From the NCBI GenBank assembly GCA_024707255.1, contig JANQAC010000001.1:930001-994000 (forward strand): a DNA stretch of 64,000 bases. The letters run 5' to 3'. A program made the position numbers and the translations under genes. The DNA comes from Asticcacaulis sp. (GTDB lineage Bacteria; Pseudomonadota; Alphaproteobacteria; Caulobacterales; Caulobacteraceae). The notes under the pieces were generated by a model. The model saw only the letters and a program-made list of their open reading frames with translations, was not told the origin of the DNA and searched no databases. Shown one piece after another: positions 54,933-64,000 of the stretch; the first letter of the stretch is position 1; each line of letters starts with the position of its first letter.

Positions 54933-57027
54933 TTACACCTGCCCGACCGTTTTGAGCTTCACCTTCGGGTGGATTTCGTTCTGGCTCATCACCACCGTAT
55001 TGGCCCGGAAGCGTTCGATGATCGAGCGCACGAACGGCCGGATGGTGGGCGAGGTCAGGAGCACCGCCACCTCGCCGTTCATCGAGACACGTTCGAAGGT
55101 ATCGCGCACGCCGCGGATGAAATCCTGCAAATGCGACGGCGCCATGGTCAGTTGCCGGTCCTCGCCCTGCCCCACCAGCGACGAAGCAAAGGCGTTTTCC
55201 CAGTCCGGCGAGAGGGTAACGATCGGCAGGCTGCCATCGTCCGAGCGATTGGCCCAGCACAGTTGCCGCGCCAGGCGCGACCGCACATGTTCGACCATCT
55301 GGGTGATCGACTTGGTGTGCGAGGCCGCCTCGCCCAACGCTTCGAGAATGGCCGGCAGGTCGCGGATCGACACGCGTTCCTTGAGCAGCGCCTGCAATAC
55401 GCGTTGCAGCGTAGCGGTCGAAACCACCTGCGGGATCAGGTCGTCCACCAGCTTCTTTTCATCCGAAGGCAGGTCGCGCAGCAGCTTGGTCAGTTCCGAA
55501 TAGCTGAGCAGATCGGCCATATTGTCCTTGAGGATTTCCGTCAGGTGGGTGGTGATGACGGTGGCCGGATCGACGATGGTGTAGCCGAGGAAGGTGGCTT
55601 CCTCGCGCAGGGCGTTATCGATCCAGGTGGCGGGCAGGCCAAAGGCCGGTTCCTTCATGTGCTCGCCGGGCAGTTCGACCTGGCGGCCGGTCGGGTCCAT
55701 GGCCATCAGCGAACCGATGCGCACCTCGCCGGAACCGGCTTCCATTTCCTTGATGCGCACGCAATAGCCCTGAGACGGCAGGCGCATATTATCGAGGATG
55801 CGCACCGAAGGCATGATGAAGCCGTATTCCTGCGCCAGGGTGCGGCGCAGGGCCTTGATCTGGTCGGTCAGCTTGCGGCCGTCGAGATCGTTGATCAGGC
55901 CGAGCAGGCCCAGTGCCCAGCTCGATCTTGACATCGTCTATGGCCAGCGCCGCCGAGATCGGTTCTTCCTCAGGCGGCATGTTGGCGGCATTGATGGCAT
56001 CGAGTTGCGCCTGGCTGGGCGGCGGCGGCTGGCGGCCGATGCGCCAGGCCAGGGCGCCGGTGGCCAGAGAAATGGCGCCGAAGAACACGATCGGCATTCC
56101 GGGGATCAGCCCCATGACGCCGGAAGCCGCCGAGACGACGCCCAGCGCCACGGGGTTCCTGGCCAGTTGCAGCACGATGGCCTTGTCGGCCGAGCCATCG
56201 ACGCCGGCTTTCGAGACGAGGAAACCGGCGGCAATCGAAATGATCAGGGCCGGAATTTGCGTCACCAGGCCGTCGCCGATGGTCAGCAGCATGTAGGTTT
56301 TCGCGGCTTCACCGGCATCCATCTGGTGCTGGAAAATGCCGATCAGGATGCCGCCGACGATATTGACGACCGTGATGACAATGCCGGCCACGGCGTCGCC
56401 GCGCACGAACTTCGAGGCACCGTCCATGGCGCCGAAGAAGCCCGATTCCTGCTCGACCTCCTTGCGGCGGATCTTGGCCTCTTCCTGGTCGATCAGGCCG
56501 GAGGAGAGGTCGGCATCGATGGCCATCTGCTTGCCGGGCATCGAATCGAGGGTGAAGCGCGCCGCCACTTCGGCGATACGGCCCGAACCCTTGGTGATGA
56601 CGACGAAATTGACCAGCACCAGGATGGCGAAGAGGATCGCCCCGATGATGAAATTGCCCTGGGTCATCAACATGCCGAAGGCGTGGATGACGGCACCGGC
56701 CGCTTCCGAACCATCCTGGCCATGGGTCAGGATAATGCGCATGGAGGTGATGTTGAGCGCCAGCCGGAACAGGGTCGTCACCAGCAGCACGGTCGGGAAG
56801 GATGAGAATTCCAGCGGCTTCTTGATGAAGAGGCCGGTCATCAGGATCAGGATGGCCGAGGTGATGGAGAGCGACAGCAGAATGTCGAGCACCCAGCTCG
56901 GCATGGGCACGATCAGGATCACGATGATCGAGATCACGCCGACGGCCATGATGACCTCGCCGCGCTTCAGCCAGCCGCCGATTTCGGAAGGCTTGAAGGG
57001 AATGGGGACGGGTGAGGCGACGGCCAC
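54933..57027 (-). CDS. flhA: flagellar export gate protein FlhA, frameshifted as read
   Basis: Membrane core of the flagellar type III exporter. The N-terminal part (57027 to about 55917) has eight membrane segments, FPTVLLVTTLFRLALNITSM, GNFIIGAILFAILVLVNFVV and ITKGSGRIAEVAARFTLDSM (the FHIPEP region). After DDVKIEL the frame shifts at the C-run 55916-55918; one fewer base joins it to LGLLGLINDLDGRKLTDQIK and the cytoplasmic domain ending HPKVKLKTVGQV. Restored length is about 697 residues. A TTAA box lies 76-90 bp upstream. Confidence 0.93.
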
Positions 57028-57102
57028 GCGGTTCTCCGGGATACAAAACTTATCCGGCGGCCGGACTAGGCAAAAATTACCCGATCCGTGGTGAACGAAT
57101 GG

Positions 57103-57116
57103 TTAATTTGCGTTAA
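57103..57116 (-). promoter_or_regulatory. CtrA-like box upstream of flhA
   Basis: TTAATTTGCGTTAA: two TTAA half-sites six bases apart, the same spacing as at fliI and ctrA. It would let flhA keep its own promoter although an ATPase gene now separates it from flbD. Confidence 0.5.
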
Positions 57117-57159
57117 AAGAGTCCCGCTCGATAGGACACCCTGTTAAAGAATAAAGCGG

Positions 57160-58626
57160 TTAGGAATAATCCGAAAGGCGATCTTCAACATACTGCTTAA
57201 TTCGCAAATAATCGTTTTGCTTCAAGCACTTCTTAACCCATTCCGCACACATGGCGTGCCACAGAACATTGCCACCAATCATTAGGCGCTTTGCCGCCTC
57301 ACCAATCCAATCATGATGATTGGTTAGAGTTAGGCTATTGTCACACGCATCAGATACGATGGATGTGTCCCGCATCAGCAATACCCATAAGTCACCCCAC
57401 CTTTTTTCAGACAAATCTTCAAAGACGACTCTTTCTGGTGCATCTCCACCCGGCAACACACAACACCCTCTACCTTCTGCACAATCCCCATCAAGGAAGA
57501 CACCTACTGGCCGTGGGAAACGCTTACCTTCAACCATTTGGCCGAGTTGATATCCCACAGATGCTGCCCCATACGTAGTGACCAATAATCTTGAGCAAAG
57601 ATCACGGTCCCTTTGTGACAACATTTCAACTACGAGTGTTTTTGCTGCGTCATCTTCAACGTATATCTCGCATTCTGGGTGCTGCACATCATCCATATGA
57701 CTTAGAGCAAACTCAGGGCTAACACCTATCATCGCCTGCCTTACCCCGTCCTGTTCAAATATTTGAAGGCGTGCTTCTTTGGGAAGTTCCTCAAGAATAT
57801 ACGGTGAATGAGTTGTTAGAATAATTTGTAACTCCCGTTCTCGGCAAACTGTAGCCAAGTCTCGAACTAAACGACGTTGCGCCCTTGGATGTAGCGATGA
57901 CTCAATTTCATCGATAAGTATCAGTCCGTATTTGGGGAGATCAGCTTGAAGTAATTCAGCAATAGTTGTCTCGCCTTGCCCCTGATGATAACCGGAATAT
58001 GAGGAATTTGTTCTCTTTAAAACAGGTATCGGCCGTTCAAGATCAACATTTGAGAGTGACATTTTAGCTTGATCATATTTATGACCCAAAATATTTGACA
58101 ACCGGCTTAATCTTGCATCGTCAAAGCTCTCAAATGATGCCTCTATGTGGGGACTCTTGGCTATCTTTGCGTATCCAGTTCTACCGCCAATTGGAACAAT
58201 TCTGCTCAGGTCCAAGAATTGGACAGGCCGTATCGGGCGCTCAGAGTTACCCTTCCATCGCTCTGTGTGCTTTCGTATGCTTCCTTCCTTCACATCCTTT
58301 CCTTCAGTATAACCGAAGCGAACAGACGCGTTAGTAATCTCATCCCAAAAAGTCTTTGGAAAAAAATCAGAAGCGTATTTCGTGCCTTTTTGCTTCACCG
58401 AACCAGTACTTTGTTGCCGCTGGTAAGATGCGGCACACGCCTGGATAATCGTGGATTTACCAGACCCATTTTCTCCCGAAATCGCCATGATAGGGAATGG
58501 GAAGCGAAGACGCTGACCTTGCCAACCGCGGATGTTATCAATTTCGACCCAATCAAGACGTTTGGGCCACGCGGTTTCATTTTGCCAGGCACGTTCCAGC
58601 CTGCGAACTTCTCTACTAAGCGCCAT
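57160..58626 (-). CDS. OLD-like ATPase with C-terminal TOPRIM-type region, possible anti-phage gene
   Basis: A 488-residue protein with an ABC/SMC-like ATPase: Walker A GENGSGKST at 51-59, signature-like SSYSGYHQGQGETT, Walker B LILIDEIESSLHPRAQRRL, and the H-loop TTHSPYILEEL. The C-terminal part has ECEIYVEDDAAKTLVVEML and VGVFLDGDC, matching the acidic residues of a TOPRIM nuclease as in OLD and GajA proteins. No GajB-type helicase or other partner is next to it. AT-rich; it interrupts the flbD-flhA neighbourhood, so it was probably acquired. Confidence 0.78.
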   Translation of the reverse strand: MALSREVRRLERAWQNETAWPKRLDWVEIDNIRGWQGQRLRFPFPIMAISGENGSGKSTIIQACAASYQRQQSTGSVKQKGTKYASDFFPKTFWDEITNASVRFGYTEGKDVKEGSIRKHTERWKGNSERPIRPVQFLDLSRIVPIGGRTGYAKIAKSPHIEASFESFDDARLSRLSNILGHKYDQAKMSLSNVDLERPIPVLKRTNSSYSGYHQGQGETTIAELLQADLPKYGLILIDEIESSLHPRAQRRLVRDLATVCRERELQIILTTHSPYILEELPKEARLQIFEQDGVRQAMIGVSPEFALSHMDDVQHPECEIYVEDDAAKTLVVEMLSQRDRDLCSRLLVTTYGAASVGYQLGQMVEGKRFPRPVGVFLDGDCAEGRGCCVLPGGDAPERVVFEDLSEKRWGDLWVLLMRDTSIVSDACDNSLTLTNHHDWIGEAAKRLMIGGNVLWHAMCAEWVKKCLKQNDYLRIKQYVEDRLSDYS

Positions 58627-58634
58627 CGGAACTT

Positions 58635-58690
58635 CTCCGCTCGACCAATCGAGCGATTACAATACATATCGCCTGAAAAAAGTCAATTTT
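58635..58690 (-). promoter_or_regulatory. sigma-70 type promoter of the OLD-like gene
   Basis: Leftward TTGACT, a 16-base spacer and TATTGT (from the AGTCAA near 58681 down to about 58655), some 30 bases before the start codon. Unlike the flagellar genes it needs no sigma-54. Confidence 0.55.
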
Positions 58691-58691
58691 C

Positions 58692-58717
58692 CGCGCGATT
58701 TTCATGAAAATCGCGCG
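58692..58717. promoter_or_regulatory. 26-bp perfect palindrome
   Basis: CGCGCGATTTTCA joined to its exact complement TGAAAATCGCGCG, just upstream of the promoter of the OLD-like gene. It could be an operator or the trace of an insertion end. Confidence 0.7.
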
Positions 58718-58775
58718 CACGCTAATTTGAAAGAGGTCGCCCGTGCGGTTCCACAGGAGGTGGCTTTTCCAAATT

Positions 58776-58857
58776 GAGGGGGGAAGCCCCCTCCGTCAGC
58801 GACACCAGCCCTAAAGGGCTTCGCGCTGCCACCTCCCCCGCTTCGCAGGGGAGGAGA
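58776..58857. repeat. family-B repeat, half copy
   Basis: GGGGGGAAGCCCCCTCCGTC, then the CCCTAAAGGG-type hairpin and ACCTCCCCCGCTTCGCAGGGGAGGAG. It contains the right half of the complete copies at 23120 and 52522 and lies between the OLD-like gene and the flbD stop. Confidence 0.75.
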
Positions 58858-58862
58858 GGTGT

Positions 58863-60233
58863 TTAAGCCGCGCTGGACCCCGATTGCGGGGCCGGGACGC
58901 TGAGGCCCGCTGCCGTATATTCGTTCAGCTTGTTGCGCAAAGTGCGGATGGAAATGCCGAGGATATTGGCGGCATGGGTCCGGTTGCCCAGGCAGTGCGA
59001 CAGGGTATCGAGGATCAGCTTCTGTTCGACCTGGGCGACCGTCGAGCCGACAAAGGTGCGCGCGGCGCTTTGGGCGGCCTCGGCGGCGCGATTGACATAA
59101 TCCATGCCGATCGGCGCCACCGGATTGAGCGGCTGGCCATCCGGCAAGCGGATGGCTTCGGCGTCGATTTCCGCGCCGGTCGAGAGCAGCACGGCGCGGT
59201 GCATGGCGTTTTCCAGCTCGCGCACATTGCCCGGCCACGGATGGGCCTGGAGCCGGCGTTTGGCCTCAAGCGAGATCGGCTTCAAAGGAATGGCATTGGC
59301 TTCGGAGTACTTCTTGGCGAAGTGTTCAGACAGCGCCAGAATGTCGGCCGGGCGTTCTCTCAACGGAGGAAGTGCCAGGTTGATGACGTTCAGGCGGTAG
59401 AGCAGATCCTCGCGGAAGGTGCCCTCTTTCACCGCCTGAGCCAGGTTGCGGTTGGAGGTCGCCAGCACGCGGATATTGACCGGCACCGGCTTGGCGCCGC
59501 CGACGCGATCAATGACGCGCTCCTGAAGCGCCCGCAGCAGCTTTGCCTGCAAACGCGTGTCCATTTCGGAGATTTCGTCGAGCAGCAGGGTGCCGCCGTC
59601 GGCCTCTTCGAACTTGCCGATGCGGCGGGCCATGGCGCCGGTAAAGGCGCCCTTCTCGTGGCCGAACAGTTCGGATTCCAGCAGGTTATCCGGAATGGCG
59701 GCGCAGTTGACCGAGATAAACGGCCGCGTCGCGCGCTTGCTCTTTTCATGCAGGTAGCGCGCCATCACTTCCTTACCGACGCCGCTTTCACCGGTAATCA
59801 GGATGGAGGCGTCGGACCCCGCCACCTGGTCGGCCAGTTTCAGCACAGCCTGCATGGAGGGATCGACCGTCACCAGCGGACGCGCATCGTCGGAAACCGC
59901 CGCCAGCACCGCCGCGATCAGTTCGGCATCGGGCGGCAAGGGGATGAATTCTTTTGCACCCTGGCTAATGGCGAAGGCGGCCTTGCGCGGGTCCGGATTG
60001 ACGCCGCAGGCGACGACCGTGACGAAGATATGCTCGCGCTCATTGGCCTCGATCAGCGACTTGATATCAAGCTCGTAATCGACCATCAGCAGGTCCGCGC
60101 CCTGGCCTTTCAGCAGGGCGGCGGTGGCCTGGGTCGGCGTTTCGACATGCGCCACCTTGGCGCCGGTTTCCATGGCCATCTTGACCGCGACGGAGAGCTG
60201 GCCGCTCAGCTTGCCTACAACTAACAGTCTCAT
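58863..60233 (-). CDS. flbD: sigma-54-dependent flagellar regulator FlbD
   Basis: Transcription activator of late flagellar genes, 456 residues. An atypical receiver-like domain (VDYE at 51-54 but few other acidic pocket residues) precedes the AAA+ domain: Walker A GESGVGKE at 148-155, GAFTGA at 195-200 for sigma-54 contact, and LLDEISEMDTRLQAKLLRAL. The C-terminal Fis-type helix-turn-helix is KLILDTLSHCLGNRTHAANI to LGISIRTLRNKLNEY. The start overlaps the fliN stop (ATGA). Confidence 0.95.
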   Translation of the reverse strand: MRLLVVGKLSGQLSVAVKMAMETGAKVAHVETPTQATAALLKGQGADLLMVDYELDIKSLIEANEREHIFVTVVACGVNPDPRKAAFAISQGAKEFIPLPPDAELIAAVLAAVSDDARPLVTVDPSMQAVLKLADQVAGSDASILITGESGVGKEVMARYLHEKSKRATRPFISVNCAAIPDNLLESELFGHEKGAFTGAMARRIGKFEEADGGTLLLDEISEMDTRLQAKLLRALQERVIDRVGGAKPVPVNIRVLATSNRNLAQAVKEGTFREDLLYRLNVINLALPPLRERPADILALSEHFAKKYSEANAIPLKPISLEAKRRLQAHPWPGNVRELENAMHRAVLLSTGAEIDAEAIRLPDGQPLNPVAPIGMDYVNRAAEAAQSAARTFVGSTVAQVEQKLILDTLSHCLGNRTHAANILGISIRTLRNKLNEYTAAGLSVPAPQSGSSAA

Positions 60234-60559
60234 TGACCCGAATCCTCGCTCTTGATGATTTCCGTCATGGTCACACCCAGACGATCATCGACCACCACCA
60301 CTTCGCCACGCGCGACCAGGCGGTTATTTACATAAATATCAATGGCTTCCCCGACCTTGCGATCGAGTTCCAGAACGCTGCCCTGCCCCAGCCGCAGAAG
60401 CTGGGAAACAGACATGTAGCTCTTGCCCAGCACGGCCGAGATATTGACCGGCACATCGAAGACCGGCGCCAGGTCGGCCGCCGACTTGTCGCCCTCGTCT
60501 TCCGGCCCCGGTCCGGGGATGCCGGTATCTTCAAAATCTTCCAGACCCAGATCGGCCAT
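60230..60559 (-). CDS. fliN: flagellar motor switch protein FliN
   Basis: C-ring component, 109 residues. After an acidic, Pro/Gly-rich head (about 1-32) comes the SpoA domain: VFDVPVNISAVLGKSYMSVS, QLLRLGQGSVLELDRKVGEA and YVNNRLVARGEVVVVDDRLG. Coupled to flbD by a four-base overlap, 10 bases after fliH. Confidence 0.95.
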   Translation of the reverse strand: MADLGLEDFEDTGIPGPGPEDEGDKSAADLAPVFDVPVNISAVLGKSYMSVSQLLRLGQGSVLELDRKVGEAIDIYVNNRLVARGEVVVVDDRLGVTMTEIIKSEDSGQ

Positions 60560-60569
60560 GACTTACTCC

Positions 60570-61209
60570 TTACTCATGGGTGCGGCTTTGGTGATATGCC
60601 TCGGCTTCGAGGGCTTCGTTCAGGGCGTGTTCGAGCGCCTCGAACACGGATTGCGGGTTATATTCGGCGCGGCCATCGCTCCACACCACCTCGAAGCCGC
60701 CTTTCGGCAGGGTCGGGTTGTCGCGGAACTGCACGGTGCCGGTGAAACCCGCCAGCATGACGGCCTCCTCGGCAGCGGCCTTGAGTTCATCGCTCGGATT
60801 GCTGGCGAAGAGCACCAGTGCGCGTGGCCGGCTCGATCTCCTGGCTCAGCGCATCGAGCGCGGCGGTCAGCGGCGCTTCGGGGAAACGCTCCAGCGCCTC
60901 GGCGGCGATTTTCTGCGCACAGACGAGCGCCAGGCGCACGGCGGCTTCCTTGTGGGCGTGGATGGCGTCGGTCAGGCCGCCCAAACCTTGCTGCGCGGCA
61001 TCGGCCAGAGCCTGCAAAGCGGCGGACTGAGCCATCTGCGCGCGGGCCAGGGCCGAGTTTTCACCGGCGGCCTGAGCGGATTTGCGGATGTCCTCGACCT
61101 CTTCAGGCGTATAGAACTTCTTCTCGCGCGGCGGCGGGGCAGAGACGATGTGGCCGCCATCACCGAAGACGGTGCCGAATTCGAAACGCTTGTGAACGGG
61201 CTGGGTCAT
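60570..61209 (-). CDS. fliH: flagellar assembly protein FliH (FlbE), frameshifted as read
   Basis: Regulator of the FliI ATPase. From ATG 61209: TQPVHKRFEFGTVFGDGGHI, KKFYTPEEVEDIRKSAQAAG, a long helix, and ALDALSQEIEPA. At 60826-60827 one base too many shifts the frame; beyond it LVLFASNPSDELKAAAEEAV and TVQFRDNPTLPKGGFEVVWS complete the C-terminal domain. Restored length about 212. The place between fliG and fliN and the Caulobacter FlbE-like start support the call. Confidence 0.86.
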
Positions 61210-61305
61210 GATAAACACAAGCTCCTCTTAACAGGGCGCGACTGCGCCCCGGCGACGTTTCGCCGCCCCCGCGGAGCGTTGAGCGAAGCGAAAACAGCGT
61301 GAGCG

Positions 61306-62337
61306 CTAGTATATAAGCTCATCATCGCCTCCCTGACCGGCCAGCATGATTTCGCCCTTGGCGGCGAGATCCTTGGCAACCTGCACCATGGCCATCTGCG
61401 CGGCGTCGACATCCTTGAGGCGCACCGGCCCCATCGATTCCATGTCGTCGCGCATGATCTTGGCGGCGCGTTCCGACATGTTGGACATGAACATATCGCG
61501 CAAGCTGTCCGACGAGCCCTTGAGCGCCAGGGCCAGTTGATCCTTCTCCACCGCGCGCAACAGGGTCTGCACGCCGCCCGGATCGAGCTTGGAAAGGTCT
61601 TCGAAGACGAACATCAGCGCCCGGATGCGTTCGGCGGATTCGCGGTTGCGTTCTTCCAGGGCGGCCACGAAACGGCTCTCGGTCTGGCGGTCGAAATTGT
61701 TGAAAATCTCGGCCATCAGTTCATGCGAGTCGCGCTTGCTCGTCCGCGCCAGGTTGGACATGAATTCGATGCGCAGGGTCTGCTCGATCTTGTCGAGAAT
61801 TTCGCGCTGCACCGGCTCCATGCGCAGCATCCGCTGCACGCATTCGAGCGCGAAATCCTCCGGCAGGGAAGAGAGCACGCGCGCGGCGTGATCGGCCTTG
61901 ATCTTGGAGAGAACGACGGCGACGGTCTGCGGATATTCGTTCTTCAGATAGTTGGCCAGCACCGCCTCATTGACGTTGCCGAGCTTGTCCCACATGGTCC
62001 GGCCGGCCGGACCGCGGATTTCCTCCATCAGCGCCTCGACCTTGTCGGGCGGCAGGAAATTGGTCAGCAGGCGCTGGGTCTGCTCATACGACCCCATGAT
62101 GGTGCCCGAATTGCTCATGCCGGAAACGAATTCGACCAGCAGATCCTCGACCACGTTCGATGTCACCGTGCCGAGCGACGACATGGCCTGGGAGATTTCC
62201 TTGATCTCTTCCTCATCGAGCGACTGCCACAGCGAGACATGCTCTTCGCCGAGCGCCAGCAGCACCACGGCCGCCTTTTCCACGCCGGAAAGCTTCCTGG
62301 GATCGTCAATGATATTCTTGCGTGCGCCGAGAGCCAT
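61306..62337 (-). CDS. fliG: flagellar motor switch protein FliG
   Basis: Rotor protein generating torque, 343 residues. N-terminal [20 protein letters not shown] and the ARM domains with [20 protein letters not shown], middle domain [20 protein letters not shown] (the EHPQ-like motif), and the charged C-terminal torque helix [20 protein letters not shown], ending [20 protein letters not shown]. It is 3 bases after fliF. The 96-bp gap to fliH holds short GC hairpins only. Confidence 0.95.
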   Translation of the reverse strand: MALGARKNIIDDPRKLSGVEKAAVVLLALGEEHVSLWQSLDEEEIKEISQAMSSLGTVTSNVVEDLLVEFVSGMSNSGTIMGSYEQTQRLLTNFLPPDKVEALMEEIRGPAGRTMWDKLGNVNEAVLANYLKNEYPQTVAVVLSKIKADHAARVLSSLPEDFALECVQRMLRMEPVQREILDKIEQTLRIEFMSNLARTSKRDSHELMAEIFNNFDRQTESRFVAALEERNRESAERIRALMFVFEDLSKLDPGGVQTLLRAVEKDQLALALKGSSDSLRDMFMSNMSERAAKIMRDDMESMGPVRLKDVDAAQMAMVQVAKDLAAKGEIMLAGQGGDDELIY

Positions 62338-62340
62338 CCC

Positions 62341-64000
62341 TTATCCCTCGTGCAGCCAGGAGCGCAGGATCGACACCGATTCTTCCGGATGGCGATCGAC
62401 GAATTCCGACACCTTCTTGACCGAGGAGGCCCGCACCTGGCCTTCGATGCGCGCGATATCGATGCCCGATGCCTCGTTCACCGAAGGCACCATGCCGCCG
62501 CCGCTGATCTGCGGGAAACCGCCGTCGGTCGGACCGCCGAGGCCGGGCGCGCCGCCCGCGCCGGCGCCGGCCGGGGCCATGCCGGCCGGCAGTTGCCCAT
62601 CCGGACCGGCCACCAGATAGTTGGTCGGTGCCGTGGTGATGTATTTGAGGAGCGGGCGCGCCACCAGGAACAGGGTCAGCAGGGCGACGACGAACAACAC
62701 GGCCACTTCCAGGGCGCGCATGATGTCGTTCTTATCGAAATCGAACATTGACGCCTTGCCGCCGGTGCCGCCATTGACATCGACATCGCCGTGGCTGAAG
62801 CGGATATTGGCCACCTGAACCTGGTCGCCGCGCGTCTGGTCATAGCCGATGGCGGCCTTCACCAGGGTATCGATCTTCTGCATGTCTTCCGCCGAGCGCG
62901 CGGCATAGGCCGGCGGGGCCTTGCCATCCTTGGAAGGGGTCAGGGTGCCATCGACGACGACGGCAACGGCCAGCTTTTTGATCTCGCCGGGGGCCGTGAC
63001 GGATGTCGTCTTGGTAGTCGAGATTTCGTAATTGGTGGTTTCCGATGTCTGGCCGCTCTGCTGGGTGGCGGTGGAGGTGCCCGGCTGCTGCGCCCCGCCG
63101 GGAATATTGGCCGAAGCCGTCACCGCACCATTGCTGTTCGGGTCGGTCGTGCTGTCCTTCGATTCGGAAGTAGTGGTCGAGCGGACGACCTGGCCATCGG
63201 GGTTATAATCGACCTTTTCCTGGGTGGTGGCGGTCTGGTCGAGATCGGCGGTGACGGTAACCCGCGCCGCGCCCGGCCCGACCACGCCCTCGACGATATC
63301 GGTGATACGCTTGCGCAGCTTGTCTTCCACCTCGTCGCGGTGCGCCGCGCCCGGGCCATTGGCCGATTCATCGCCGCCCGCCGCCAGCAGGTGATTGCGG
63401 TCATCGACGATGGTGACATCCGATGGTTTCAGGTTAGGGACGGCCGAGGCCACGAGATTGCGGATGGCGCCGACCTGTTCGGCATTGGGATTGCTGCCCG
63501 AAAGACCGAGCACGACAGTGGCCTTGGCCTGTTCCTGCGTTTCACTGAACAGTTCGCGCTTGGGCATGACCAGGTGAACGCGCGTCGAGGAGACGCCTTT
63601 CAATGTATTGATGGTGCGCGACAGTTCGCCTTCGAGCGCGCGCTGGTTATCGAGGTTCTGCACGAACTCGGTCTGGCCGAGCGTGGGGGCATTGTCGAAG
63701 ATTTCATAGCCGACCGAGGCAGCGGTGGGCAGGCCCTTTGAGGCCAGCATCATGCGCGCCGTGGCCACCTTGTCGCGGTCGACCATGATGACGGAGCCAT
63801 CGCCCTTGGCGGTATATTTGATCCCGGCCTGGTCGAGATTCTGCGTGATTTCGCCGGCTTCCTTGAGGTCGAGGTTCGAATAGAGCAGGGCCTGCGGCTG
63901 GGCGCTGACATGCAGGACGATGGCCGCCAGCACCGCGGCCACGCCGGCGGCGGCGCCCAGAATGGCCGTCAGCCGGCCGATACCGAACTTCTGTAAACCA
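62341..64000 (-). CDS. fliF: flagellar MS-ring protein FliF, N-terminus cut by window edge
   Basis: Forms the MS ring in the inner membrane. The frame enters the window edge with GLQKFGIGRLTAILGAAAGV and the first membrane segment, then the ring-building motifs YSNLDLKEAGEITQNLDQAG, SVGYEIFDNAPTLGQTEFVQ and STRVHLVMPKRELFSETQEQ, a Ser/Thr/Gly/Asn-rich periplasmic stretch, a second membrane segment VAVLFVVALLTLFLVARPLL, and the cytoplasmic FliG-binding end KKVSEFVDRHPEESVSILRS. Only about 15 N-terminal residues are missing. Confidence 0.96.
   Translation of the reverse strand, partial: GLQKFGIGRLTAILGAAAGVAAVLAAIVLHVSAQPQALLYSNLDLKEAGEITQNLDQAGIKYTAKGDGSVIMVDRDKVATARMMLASKGLPTAASVGYEIFDNAPTLGQTEFVQNLDNQRALEGELSRTINTLKGVSSTRVHLVMPKRELFSETQEQAKATVVLGLSGSNPNAEQVGAIRNLVASAVPNLKPSDVTIVDDRNHLLAAGGDESANGPGAAHRDEVEDKLRKRITDIVEGVVGPGAARVTVTADLDQTATTQEKVDYNPDGQVVRSTTTSESKDSTTDPNSNGAVTASANIPGGAQQPGTSTATQQSGQTSETTNYEISTTKTTSVTAPGEIKKLAVAVVVDGTLTPSKDGKAPPAYAARSAEDMQKIDTLVKAAIGYDQTRGDQVQVANIRFSHGDVDVNGGTGGKASMFDFDKNDIMRALEVAVLFVVALLTLFLVARPLLKYITTAPTNYLVAGPDGQLPAGMAPAGAGAGGAPGLGGPTDGGFPQISGGGMVPSVNEASGIDIARIEGQVRASSVKKVSEFVDRHPEESVSILRSWLHEG

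Overview
The window reads as a high-GC chromosome segment of an alphaproteobacterium in the Caulobacteraceae, most likely Asticcacaulis or a close relative. This rests on a CtrA that matches the Caulobacter protein almost throughout, the caulobacterial flagellar order fliF-fliG-fliH/flbE-fliN-flbD-flhA, TTAA-type boxes and CcrM (GANTC) sites at cell-cycle promoters, and many protein families typical of the group (DUF4167, DUF1178, an RraB-like protein, the DUF1295-CFAS pair). No tRNA, rRNA, CRISPR array or complete insertion sequence was seen.

Layout. 1-9.6 kb: lysC (cut by the window edge), ubiG, prmC, a DUF4167 protein, DUF1178-nitrilase-grx, comF, an NDUFAF5-like methyltransferase, a lipoprotein, an Excalibur-like protein and mutT. 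9.5-20.8 kb: an AT-rich gene coupled to mutT, argJ, two tiny ORFs under palindromes, a parvulin-like lipoprotein, secA, a D-amino-acid-oxidase-like protein, an AT-rich DUF2188/TIR-like pair, an SPFH operon and a glutathione transferase. 20.8-33.2 kb: DUF2147, DUF1295 plus cyclopropane synthase, a GH130 operon, a TPR-like protein, AT-rich cargo (SHOCT membrane protein, BrnTA toxin-antitoxin, Sel1 protein), prfC, an exported RraB-like protein, an Lnt-like protein and a TetR regulator. 33.4-38.9 kb: cheA-cheW-cheY-cheB-cheR. 39-49.5 kb: aldo/keto reductase, DUF4142, ArsR, acyltransferase, LMW phosphatase, VapBC, ctrA, a DUF2075 helicase, a CmcJ-like oxygenase and an alpha/beta hydrolase. 49.6-64 kb: fliI-fliJ, a GH10 xylanase, DUF4282 and DUF4262 genes, flhA, an OLD-like ATPase, flbD, fliN, fliH, fliG and fliF (cut by the edge).

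Three signals stand out. First, ten GANTC sites lie in 215 bp upstream of ctrA, against fewer than one expected by chance. Second, there are gene-end echoes: short diverged in-frame copies of the ends of ubiG, secA, prfC and flhA lie next to the intact genes, and two of them (prfC, flhA) bracket AT-rich cargo. This suggests repeated recombination that rebuilds the host gene and leaves the old end behind. Third, a set of AT-rich, possibly defensive genes (DUF2188 plus TIR-like, OLD-like ATPase, DUF2075 nuclease-helicase, BrnTA, VapBC) sits as single passengers between housekeeping genes.

A caution: at least 14 single-base frameshifts break otherwise well-conserved genes (prmC twice, DUF1178, the methyltransferase, the parvulin-like gene, DAAO, the TPR-like gene, cheA, cheR, arsR, acyltransferase, vapC, flhA, fliH). 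Nearly all can be repaired by adding or removing one base in a short homopolymer. I read them as sequencing or assembly errors, not true pseudogenes, and give the restored extents.
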